DNA from: Trachelipus rathkii
Taxonomy: Eukaryota > Arthropoda > Malacostraca > Isopoda > Trachelipodidae
Reading direction: 5' to 3'
DNA: 42,500 nt
NCBI GenBank assembly: GCA_015478945.1
Contig: JABUQX010097506.1
Coordinates: 1 to 42,500 of the forward strand
The position numbers and the translations under genes are program-made. Numbering within the stretch: the stretch's first letter is position 1; every line of letters begins with the position of its first letter. Below are positions 22,970-32,699 of the stretch, piece after piece. The notes below the pieces were generated by a model that saw only the letters and a program-made list of their open reading frames with translations, ran no database searches and was not told where the DNA came from.

Positions 22970-25519
22970 ATGGAAATTGCTAAATTTAGTTTTGTTTGCT
23001 TTTATTGTAAGAGAAAAGTACCTAGTGATTCTAGTTTGATATTACATTTGCAAGTTTTTCACCCAGAGCAGTATTCTCAAAGTAAATTTATATGTGGGCA
23101 AGGTAATTGCCAAAAGCAATTTTGTTTAAAATGGCCCTTTAAAAGACATTTGAAAAAACATCTTTCCAATTTAAAAGTTATAAACTCTAATCAAAATTAC
23201 AAAAAAACAAAACAAAATTCACAAAATGATTTTATTAGTTCTAATAATGATAATCTTTTAGAGTCTTCAAGCGGTGCTTCCAGTAACATTATTCAATCTA
23301 CTTTAATACGTCAAAATATTAATCTATCTAATGATAAATTTTCTCATCCTTTAGAAATGAAAGACGAATGTCAAGTCTCTTTTTTAGAATATGATGTTTC
23401 AGCCCTACAAAGTAAATTCGAGGAAGAAATTCTGCAATTTGTCTCTCAAAAATTTCATAATGATTTTGCATCAAGAAAGAAAATTAGAGAGGAAATATTC
23501 CAAGCTGAGAATTTAATTTTTAATTCATCATTCTTGCCCTTGCTTAAACACAAAATTCTTTCTACTTTTCGTGATATGGACTCGCATGCTCTAGAACAGG
23601 TTTTTAATAGCGTTCAAAATCCATTTTCAGTATTTCGTACTGAATTTTTAACTTTAAAGTATCTACGTAAAAAAGAGGTGTATGTTGATCCTCAGCTTAT
23701 AACGATAGGATATAAAACCAAACTGAAGAAATATAAACTTAAAACAGTCATAGAAAAAGTTCCCATTCGTATTTGTTATATTCCTATTATCGATACCTTA
23801 AAATGTTTGTTCTCGATGGACAACGTTTATGATATTGCATGTAAATACATGGATTCTTGTTCAGAGTCTGTACTTTTAAATGATATTAGTAATGGGAATA
23901 TGGCCACTAGTAAATTAAATTACCCAGGAAGAAGAATTTTTCCACTCCTTCTTTACTATGATGATTTTGAATGTGGCAATCCATTGGGTTCACATGCTGG
24001 TAAGAACAAAATAGGAGCATTTTACTTTTCTGTTCGATGTTTTCCTAAAGAGTTTCAATCGCGATTAGAAAATATTTTTTTATTAATGTTATCTTATTCA
24101 TCAGATATGCGAATGTTTGATAACGAAATTATTTTCAACAAGATGATAAAAGATTTAAATTATTTGCAAGCAGAAGGTATTGAAGTGAAAATCGGTAATG
24201 GAAACTTTAAAATTTATTTTCAACTGATATCACTTATTGGTGATAATTTAGCTATGAATACAATTGGAGGGTTTGTTCAAAGTTTTAATGCGAATTATTA
24301 CTGTAGGCATTGTAAAGCGAGTAAGGAAATCTTGCAAAGACAAATGACGGAAGACATTTTATTACTGAGGAGGAAAGATGAATATGAAAGAGAGGTATTA
24401 TTAAATACGCCTTCAGAAACTGGTATAAGATCTGAATGCATTTTTAATAAAGTTTCAAATTTTCATATATTGGACAATGTTATTGGTGATTTAATGCACG
24501 ATATAACTGAGGGTGTTTGTAATTTTGATTTGAGTAAAATCATACTTTTTTATGTAAATGTAAATATTTTTTCACTTGAAACTTTAAATAATAGGATTCG
24601 TTTTTACAGTTACGGAGAAAATGAAGCTGCAGTACCTTGCATAAAACACGAAAATTTAGTCAAAGATTCATTAGGTTTTTCTGCATCGGAAATGATTTCC
24701 TTTGTAAATATATTTCCTTACCTTATAGGAAGTTATATACCATGCAGTGACAAACATTGGCAATTGTATTTGATACTTAGACAAATTTTAGATATTTTAT
24801 TTTCAAGCACACTTCAAAAGGGAATTCATGTTTTACTGTCTACTCTTATTTCAGAACATCATGAAATGTATTTAAATTTATTTTCAGATTCTAATTTAAA
24901 GCCTAAACATCATTTTATGGTGCACTATCCGCGGATGGTTTGTGAATATGGTCCTCTTATTAATTTATGGTGTATGAGATTTGAAGCGAAACATAGAGAG
25001 TTGAAATTAATTAGTAATACTAGTCAGTGTAGAAGAAATCTACTTAAAACAATTGCTACTAAATATCAATTAAAATTTTCTTATCGTTTAATTTCCAACA
25101 GATGTTTGGATGATACTCTTGTCTGTGGAGAAAAAATAAATGTAATGGATTTTCCTGAAATAGTACGTCTTAATGCAAGTTTATCAACTTATGGGGAAAG
25201 GTTTAATGCTTATCGTCGTGTTATTTTTAATGGCCGTACCTATAAATCAAAATATTTTTTGTTTAATGCACTTAAAGATGATATGCCAATATTTTTTGAA
25301 ATAATTTACATTTTTGTTTATGATCCTCCCCGTTTAATATTTTGTGGTAAGCCATACAGAACGCTTGAATTTAACACTCATTTTCATGCTTATGAAATTG
25401 AGAAACCCGAAAATAAAAGTCTATCACTATCATGTCTTTCCGAGTGTGTCGATTATAACTCCTATAAGTTGAATTTTATTGGTGGTAAAAAATTTTTAAG
25501 TGGAATCTTTAATATATGA
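22970..25519 (+). CDS. CACTA/EnSpm-like DDE transposase with two C2H2-type zinc fingers
   Basis: This single uninterrupted 849-codon frame ends in TGA. The ATG is well placed: an in-frame TAG lies one codon upstream and the context is AAAATGG. Two zinc fingers open the protein: C10-x2-C13-x12-H26-x4-H31 and C42-x4-C47-x12-H60-x3-H64. A polar, Asn/Ser-rich linker follows (about 70-125). The catalytic core then shows LLLYYDDFECGNPLGS (D331/D332), a GDNLA block (425-428), a C445-x2-C448 knuckle, GDLMHDITEG (D507, H510, E514) and KPKHHFMVHYP (644-654) leading to WCMRFEAKH (E672). These blocks match the plan of CACTA-type (tnp2-like) transposases, in which D, D and E residues cut DNA at the element ends. 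My candidates for the triad are D331/D332, D507 and E672, which is inference. No stop or frameshift suggests a young or still constrained copy. Domestication into a host gene is an alternative, but the flanking repeat structure favours a transposon. Confidence 0.85.
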   Translation: MEIAKFSFVCFYCKRKVPSDSSLILHLQVFHPEQYSQSKFICGQGNCQKQFCLKWPFKRHLKKHLSNLKVINSNQNYKKTKQNSQNDFISSNNDNLLESSSGASSNIIQSTLIRQNINLSNDKFSHPLEMKDECQVSFLEYDVSALQSKFEEEILQFVSQKFHNDFASRKKIREEIFQAENLIFNSSFLPLLKHKILSTFRDMDSHALEQVFNSVQNPFSVFRTEFLTLKYLRKKEVYVDPQLITIGYKTKLKKYKLKTVIEKVPIRICYIPIIDTLKCLFSMDNVYDIACKYMDSCSESVLLNDISNGNMATSKLNYPGRRIFPLLLYYDDFECGNPLGSHAGKNKIGAFYFSVRCFPKEFQSRLENIFLLMLSYSSDMRMFDNEIIFNKMIKDLNYLQAEGIEVKIGNGNFKIYFQLISLIGDNLAMNTIGGFVQSFNANYYCRHCKASKEILQRQMTEDILLLRRKDEYEREVLLNTPSETGIRSECIFNKVSNFHILDNVIGDLMHDITEGVCNFDLSKIILFYVNVNIFSLETLNNRIRFYSYGENEAAVPCIKHENLVKDSLGFSASEMISFVNIFPYLIGSYIPCSDKHWQLYLILRQILDILFSSTLQKGIHVLLSTLISEHHEMYLNLFSDSNLKPKHHFMVHYPRMVCEYGPLINLWCMRFEAKHRELKLISNTSQCRRNLLKTIATKYQLKFSYRLISNRCLDDTLVCGEKINVMDFPEIVRLNASLSTYGERFNAYRRVIFNGRTYKSKYFLFNALKDDMPIFFEIIYIFVYDPPRLIFCGKPYRTLEFNTHFHAYEIEKPENKSLSLSCLSECVDYNSYKLNFIGGKKFLSGIFNI

Positions 25520-25620
25520 TAAATACTTTATTATTATGATTATTATTATTCTTTATGATTATTATTCTTTATGATTATTATTATTATTATGATTATTATT
25601 ATTATTATTATTATATTCAG
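25520..25620 (+). repeat. (ATT)n-rich microsatellite after the transposase stop
   Basis: ATT/TTA trinucleotides with interspersed GATT and CTTTATG units begin within 10 bases of the transposase stop and end in TATATTCAG. It would lie in the 3' untranslated region. Confidence 0.85.
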
Positions 25621-25928
25621 TTAAAAAATGTTCTGTAGTCTTTATTTTCGTTTCTATTATATAAATCATTTGCACCTGTTTTTTTTTCATCCTCTGTTGC
25701 CAATTATGTTAACACTTGAGCATTGAAGTACTTTCTTTGCTCTAATTATAATTTGTAAGCAATGTATATTTTGTTACATAAAATTTATTTCAAATATCTG
25801 AAAAGGTAAATGTAAAATTAACTTAACTCTGATTTACTTAATTGTGATAATTAGTAATTTAAAATCTGTAATTTCAATTACGATTATTCCTTACAAAAAA
25901 AATATAAAAAATTGCACAAGCATTGTAT

Positions 25929-26441
25929 TTTATTTATGAAGATCATATTTTCTTTATCAGTTGTTAATATTTGGTTTTGAAAACTGATTAGTTAACGATA
26001 ATTACAATTTGTAAGTTTAATGGAAAATTCACAGGCTAAAACTTTTTAATTTAATCGGAATAGTTAACGGTACAAATAACTTTAATATGAAACACATTTT
26101 TTTTGTGATATTAACCTACTGAAGAGCTCATTTTTATATAGAATTTTATTATAAAGAAAAGCTCAGGTGTTCAGTATCGATTGATCTGAGATTTTCTTTG
26201 TGATAAAATTAATTGTAAAAATTTAATCACTATTTAAAATGTAAATATAAAGGAAAATAGATTTGGTGATTCAGCAGATTATAGTTATTTGTACCGTTAA
26301 TTTTTCCTATTAATTTAACTTTTGGCAAGTGAATTCTCCATTATACCTACAGAGTTTAATTTTCCTAACTAAATCAGTATTTCGCTTTGACCAAATATTT
26401 ACAGTGGATAAATAAAATATGATGATCATAAATAAATCAAA
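25929..26441. repeat. 510-bp imperfect foldback in the transposon 3' region
   Basis: The left arm (about 25929-26085) is repeated in reverse complement at about 26275-26441. Anchors are GGTACAAATAAC at 26069-26080 against GTTATTTGTACC at 26284-26295, and GATCATATTTT-type ends. The axis lies near 26183. No coding sequence is visible in it. Confidence 0.75.
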
Positions 26442-26506
26442 TCAACAAAGTTTACTGTAGAGTACAGTAATATATTTGTTGCAACTAATATAAGAATGCT
26501 ATAGTT

Positions 26507-27090
26507 ACAAATCTTTTGTTCTAGTAGCCAAATTCTAGCTCAAATGGAAATAAATATGTAGTAAATCCAACGAAAATATTGCTGTTGTAACTAAACATTA
26601 TTTAGTAAATCTAACCATATTTGTTGCTAAGGTAACCAATATTCCCACTTAGATTCCTAATAAATGTTTTGGTTAACCGAATCAAAATCTTTTGTCCTAG
26701 TGACCAAATTCTAGCACAAACAAATAAATATTTAGTAAATCTAACGAAACTTTTGCAGTTATAACTAAACTTTATGTAACTAAAAATAATTAATTAGTAA
26801 ATCTAACCAAAATTCAGTTGCAATTGCCAAATTCCAAATTCCCACTTTGATTCCTAATAAATGTTTTGGTTAACCGAATCACAATCCTTTGTCCTAGTGA
26901 CCAAATTCTAGCACAAACAAATAAATATTTAGTAAATCCAACGAAACTTTTGCAGTTATAACTATACATTATGTAACTAAAAATAATTATTTAGTAAATC
27001 TAACCAAAATTCAGTTGCAATTGCCAAATTCCAAATTCCCACTTTGATTGCTAATAAATGTTTTGGTTAACCGAACAAAATATTTGATCA
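26507..27090 (+). repeat. 197-bp tandem repeat, about three units
   Basis: The anchor ATTCCCACTT recurs at 26641, 26838 and 27035, giving two exact 197-bp steps. Units contain TTTTGGTTAACCGAA, GTCCTAGTGACCAAATTC and TTTAGTAAATCTAACC. The first unit (from about 26507) is shorter and more diverged. Its place between transposase and element end fits subterminal repeats of CACTA elements. Confidence 0.85.
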
Positions 27091-27239
27091 TGATAAATAA
27101 ATCAAACAGGTTATTACAAATAAATTTTGATTGTGAGAATCAATAGTGTTGTTGATGCAACTAAAGTTTTGTGGTCCTTGTAACTAATTTCAGTTTTGTT
27201 GATGATGATTTGATAATCACAACCAAATAAATTGACTAA

Positions 27240-27429
27240 ATGTTCGTTAGTGTAAGAAATATTTGGTTACTATTACCAATTTTTTGGTCACGGTTACACA
27301 CCTATTTCGTTTATGGTAACAAAAACAGCTTGGTTATGTTAACCATAATTCGTGTGGTGCTATATTGACAAAAAAGTTTCGTTGTGACAATCACTTTTTG
27401 GTCTATGCAAATAAATAATTTTTTCAGTG
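27240..27429 (+). mobile_element. Candidate 3' terminus of the CACTA-like element with subterminal repeats
   Basis: Short related motifs recur: TTTGGTTACTATTACC, TTTGGTCACGGTTACA, TATGGTAACAAA, TTGGTTATGTTAACC, TTCGTTGTGACAATC. They stop at TTTTTTCAGTG (27425-27429). The reverse complement begins CACTGAAAAAA, the kind of terminus expected for animal CACTA elements. The next bases, TAC, would be half of a short target duplication. A matching 5' CACTG end was not found. Confidence 0.5.
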
Positions 27430-27780
27430 TACGAGTAAAAAAATCTCTATTTCGTTTTAAAAAAAAAAAATTTCTTAAAGTTGAAATATTGAGATATTTG
27501 TTTTCCTACTTGTTCTCCCCCGACTACAAATGCCTTGAGAAATTTCTAGCAGATTCGATAACAGAAAAAATAACCCAAAATTTTCAATATAAAACGCAAA
27601 AATAGTAGGTGTTGAACACGACCAATGCTCAGATATGAGATCAAATATCAAAATTCCGTCTAAATATTTAGATAAAAGTCATCCTAGAAGGTATAGTTAC
27701 AGAGGTAGGAGGAGGAGGAAGAGAAGAGGGAGGAGGAAGATAAGAGGAGATTGAACAAATATCAAAAACATAGGATTTCA
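27430..27780. other. Flank beyond the candidate transposon end, with an (AGG)n purine tract
   Basis: After the CAGTG terminus there is AT-rich DNA with no credible gene. At 27705-27753 a GGAGGAGGAGGAAGAGAAG-type purine tract occurs. Confidence 0.6.
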
Positions 27781-27935
27781 AAAAAATGAAAATGCGAAAA
27801 CAATGACTACAGACAAAGAAAAACATTCGAAAACGACGTTTCAGTCATCAGAAAAAGAGACGTTGATGTTTACTTTGTCAAATAGCCTGAAAGTAAAATT
27901 TATGTCCATGTTTAATGAGGGAAATTGTCAGCCGG
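27780..27935 (+). repeat. Diverged third copy of the 16.8-17.5 kb foldback arm
   Basis: AAAACAATGACTACAGA, AAAAACA-TCGAAAA, AGAAAAAG and AATTTATGTC occur in the same order and spacing as in the right arm at about 17370-17490. Only one arm was recognised here. Confidence 0.7.
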
Positions 27936-28254
27936 ACAAAAACGGACCTGTCCTTAAGAATGATTTTTTCTCGTAAATTATAATAAAAATGCTAAATCAT
28001 GACGGTATCCTCCAATGGTTCTCAAAATTTGCTCTCCCGAGCTTGCACCTTCCTTGTAAACTTATGTTTCGGCTGTGCCTTATTGCCGCTGAAACGTTGC
28101 ATTCTTTCATTCTGTACCTGTAGCTAAGAGACTAATAAACTGTCCCCTACTTTCAAACTCCTGACACCTCTATCTCTGCGACGGACGTTGGCGCACATCT
28201 CTTTCTATAGTACTACAGCGGTAATGCTCTGGGGAGTTGGCAGCTCGCATTCAC

Positions 28255-28535
28255 CTCAGCGTCGCATACATCAATACAAAGGGTGCCATGCCCCTGCATG
28301 AATTTGCGTGAGTATAAGATTCCAGACTGTTTCGTTGTGGTGCCTTCTTCTTACCACTACTCTGTTCGTGGAACTCCTTGCTTTTTCTCTGTTTTCCAAC
28401 TAATTGTTTAATCTTGCTCTCGTTAAATCCAGTTGCGCTCACGAAGAGATTTGTCTTAGCTGGCAGATGTGGGTTTTTTTCTTGTTTTAGTTTCCGCCCC
28501 TCCTTTGAAGGGCCCAGCCCGTGAGTGGTGTTAAT
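28255..28535 (-). CDS. Possible internal exon, unrecognised protein
   Basis: On the minus strand a long T tract and TACAG acceptor precede 28535. The frame then runs 94 codons: INTTHGLGPSKEGRKLKQ, NPHLPAKTNLFVSATGFN, ESKIKQLVGKQRKSKEF, and ends ATLR. A donor-like CTGAG|GTGAAT falls at 28255-28253, just before the stop in this frame. Base composition is more balanced than the surroundings. The basic sequence and 'TNLFVSATGFNESKI' pattern vaguely recall the N-terminal part of some transposon-encoded proteins; this is inference. It could equally be a decayed repeat. Confidence 0.3.
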
Positions 28536-28559
28536 CTGTAAAAAAAAAAAAATCATTCT

Positions 28560-30240
28560 TGTATTTTGTAAAAAAAATAAATGAATAATCTAAAACCGAT
28601 AAAAAAGATAATCTTAGGCTACAGCTACTATATATGTTTCTCCATGATGTAAATACTGGAAGAAAATATGTTAAAAGACGCTTTAGGGTCGAAGTATCTT
28701 GACCTGATCACTTGGTATGCTTCAAACATATAATTTTAAATTAATTTTAATACTGAATGCAGGTCGAATAAAAATCTAAGAAAAAAAATCAGTGACTTAA
28801 AAAGTTTGTAATTAGAATTGCAGAAATTTAACAATTGCAAAATCCATCTACATTTCCGACATAATAATTTACCAAATTTAATATATTAAAATAATCAAAT
28901 CGTTAGTAAAAATAGGGCAAGGTCAAAAAAGACCTAGTACGAAATTAAATTTTTGCAAATTATTAATAAATAATCATCATAAAAATTATGCTAAAGATTG
29001 AACTTTCTACTAGTAAAAATAACTTGTATCCTATCGTTACAATTTAATAATCATATTAGCTAAAAATATAGATAGAAGTATTGTATCTATCTGAGTTCTA
29101 AAAAAAGTGGTGCATAAAGACCATTAATCTACATCGTTTAATCATGTCATAAAGACATTTATACAACATCGGTTTGGAAAGCATTACATCTACCACTAAG
29201 TTGCAATATATATCAATTACCCGATTGGCTTAGATTTGGAGAATATTTTTGAAAATTGGGTTTGGTCCAATTGGAAGTCTAATGAACTGAACTTCTCTAC
29301 TAGTTTTTCATATTGAATAAGGAAAACTAACGAAGGTCCCATTCTACCGTATATAATGTAACGTAAAGCTTATTAGTTACATCATCGCACACAGCAAATC
29401 AATAAAAATATTTGAGATTACAACTCTTTTGAAATTTACGTCAAAAATTTCTGAGCATATTTTGATTTCAATCTTAATTTCACCAAATGAGCTATTTCTT
29501 CATACCGAATATTATGTTCTTCGTCCTAATAGGTATAATTACTCTATAGGTTTCTTCATACCATCATTCACGAAATTTAGCTTAGCAATACAGGTTGACG
29601 GTGAGGAGCCTGTTTAGGATTTTATCCAACTGGAAATAGGTAACTATTAAATGGACAATGAAACTTATTCTTTAGAAATTTAATATTTAAATGATATGTG
29701 GATATTTTGGTATGTACCACATTTTAACAGCGACCAAAATATAAAATATTGAGGTAATGTTCATAAATAAATTTATTAATATTCAAAATAAGGCAAAAAT
29801 TAACAAAACTCATAAGGTTCACGACTAATATAAAATTCAGAGGAGGGATTATCTTTGCATTTTCAAAAATCTTTTAAATGAAAAGGAATGTGGAACTGGA
29901 ATAAATTTAAAACATTTACGTCAAATTAATTTGTATGAGTTAGAAAAAGTACCCCGAGAATTAAGGCAAGTAGTTCGCTTTGTCCTTGAACTCATGTGCT
30001 GATGGTAGTTAGTATGTTTGTCATCGGAGGTGATGGTACAAAAAATATTGCTCGTTGTTAGTCGCTAAAAAGAAGACCCAAAAAGAAAACTACCCTTTAC
30101 GAGTGCGTTGTGAAGGTTCATTGGAATAGCTGAACTTAACGCAAACACTTCAAACATCACTCATTCTCTCTAATTCGTATCTGAAAAGATTTCTTTTCGG
30201 ATATATAGAAATAAGGATTCCATATTTAATCACTCTAAAA
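28560..30240. other. No recognised feature
   Basis: AT-rich intergenic-type DNA. The 62-codon frame at 29429-29617 shows no motif and no splice borders that would recommend it. Confidence 0.5.
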
Positions 30241-30480
30241 TATAATATATATATATATATATAATATAGATATATATATATATCTTATATATATATATAA
30301 ATATGATATATAATATAATATATATATATAATGACTTATTATATATTATTTAATAATATATACTAATATATTATATATATAATATAATAACTATATATAA
30401 TATATATATAATAATATATATAATATAATAATAGATATATAAAATTAATATATTAATTATAATATTATAATAGTAAATAG
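30240..30480. repeat. (TA)n array left of the tRNA-like island
   Basis: About 240 bp of TA/TAATA repeat ending at AGTAAATAGTTCAACTCGCGG. Confidence 0.9.
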
Positions 30481-30483
30481 TTC

Positions 30484-30607
30484 AACTCGCGGCAATAGCC
30501 ATTTTAGGTGGGAAATTCTCTTTAATTTCTACCTAAGGATCCGTGACTAGTGACTCAACCCCGCCATATGCCGATGCGACCTGTCGCTCTATCAACTGAG
30601 CAACGAT
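30484..30607 (-). mobile_element. tRNA-derived SINE or tRNA pseudogene, with a downstream stem-loop
   Basis: Minus strand: TTGCTCAGTTGATAGAGC forms a clean D-arm (GCTC/GAGC) and serves as box A. About 30 bases later CGGGGTTGAGTCAC resembles the T-arm/box B but lacks one base of the canonical loop. After it, TTAGGTAGAAATT and AATTTCCCACCTAA form a 12-bp stem-loop (about 30535-30503). The anticodon arm is not convincing. TA arrays flank both sides. Confidence 0.5.
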
Positions 30608-30690
30608 ATATATTAATATATGTATATATTATAAAGATATATATATATAAAAATTATATATAATGATATATATATATATAATATATAACA
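30607..30690. repeat. (TA)n array right of the tRNA-like island
   Basis: TA repeat with short GATAT and TAAAG interruptions. Confidence 0.85.
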
Positions 30691-31179
30691 TTAATTATGT
30701 CTGAAAGTCAGAACTGAACGCGTCAATATACGAATCAAAGTCCACAATAAATAAATAAAAATTTGCAACATTTTCTTGCCCACGTTTTAGCTATATTACT
30801 TACTTCATACTGGTAGAAATTTAAATCATCGCACTAAAACTGATGGTGACAGTGTCGTTACCTAATTAGTCGATACAGTTGTTATCTACAATATATACAG
30901 GTATTGTGTATAATAAATGAGTCATAAATAAGCTAAAATTAAATTACTTACTTATTACAAAATAAAATATAAAATATCCAGAAAAGTAAGGGAGAATATT
31001 TCTATATAATTAAAAATTATATAAAAACATTGGATTATAGAAAAAGGGGCAGTTAAATAAATAAAAAAATGTGCCTGGAAATAAAGATATATGAATAAGA
31101 TTATAAAATATTATTGGAGATATCCACGTAAAAGGTGAATTAATGCAGAGGAGCAAACAAGCTTTGTGCCATATTAATA

Positions 31180-31885
31180 ATATCATAATATATATAATAT
31201 ATATTATAATTTAATATAATATATATATAATAAATATATTATATAATTAATATATAATATATATATTATATATATTAATATATAATCTTATATAGAAAAA
31301 TTTTATGATAATATTATATTATATACTATAATAATTATGAAGTTACTATATTACATATTATGATAGTGAAAGCAATTAATAAGTATAATGACAAAGATTA
31401 AAATAGTAAAAAAAATTTCTCTTAATATTATATAATAATTATATAAGGCACTAAATAATTACAATAAAAGAAAATATGCTAGAAAATAATTCTGATAATA
31501 ATTCTAAACTGACTATTATCTTATTCGATAAATAGGAAAGGCATATTTAAGAGTAAATTGACAATAGAAAAGAAATTAATAAAGATATTCTTAATTAATA
31601 TATAACTTAAATAAATTATTGAGCCTACATTTCAAATAGGAAAGAGTAGAAATTTGCACTAATATTATATAAAAGTATAGTAATTGTGATTATGATTATA
31701 TAAAAATAAATATTATATATAAATAATAATATATAATAATTAATATAATATATATAATTATAATATATAATTAATATATATATAGTATATAATAATATAT
31801 ATTAAAATAATAATATAATTAAATATAATTAATATTATATATAATATATGATATATATAATATTAAATATATATATATATAATAA
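31180..31885. repeat. Cluster of TA/TAAT arrays with AT-rich spacers
   Basis: Arrays at about 31180-31290 and 31700-31885 surround 400 bp of very AT-rich DNA. No gene is visible. Confidence 0.8.
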
Positions 31886-31929
31886 GTGATAGCATCGTAG
31901 TAATACATTAAACACACTGAATAATAATA

Positions 31930-32020
31930 CGCTCCTCACCCTCACTATATTTATAACGCACTGTATAACAGTACAATTCAGCATACATCCTTTCCTCACC
32001 CTCATCGTATAACAGACACA
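31930..32020 (+). repeat. Two-unit ~60-bp direct repeat
   Basis: CCTCACCCTCACTATATTTATAAC and CCTCACCCTCATCGTATAAC, each followed by CAC/CAG-type sequence, lie about 60 bp apart. Confidence 0.55.
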
Positions 32021-32259
32021 ATATGAGGATCGCGTCTATTGAGGAGGTTTTCTGAGATCCTCTCTTGTTTGAGAAATATAATAGTAGCTGAGGCCAATGT
32101 AAATGTACAAATATTATATGATTTGAGCAGAGAATGTATCATAGAATGAAATATAAATAAATGGTAAATATTGATTCTAATATTCTTATGATAAGATTTC
32201 GATTATGCTCTATATAAATGATATATTATGAGAATCGATATTTATCTTATAAATTATAA

Positions 32260-32293
32260 TAATATATATAATATAATTAATATATATTATATA

Positions 32294-32342
<49 letters not shown>

Positions 32343-32566
32343 TACTAATGATAGTATATATATATATTATATTAGATTAATATATATAAATATATAATAA
32401 GATTAGATGATATATATATATATATAATATGATAAATATATATTATATATTATATAATATTATATATAATAATATATATTATAATATAATATTATAATAT
32501 ATATATATATAATATAATAATTAAATATTATATATCATTATATATAATAATAATTAAAATAATATA

Positions 32567-32608
<42 letters not shown>

Positions 32609-32668
32609 TATATATTAATAATATATAAATAAATATATAATATATATATAATATATATATTATATATT
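32260..32668. repeat. 400-bp composite (TA)n array
   Basis: This is one of the longest TA blocks in the window, and includes about 45 uninterrupted bases of TA near 32300-32338. It adjoins the 3' side of the minus-strand LINE relic. Confidence 0.9.
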
Positions 32669-32699
32669 CTTTATCTTTTTATCTTATTTTATCTACTTC

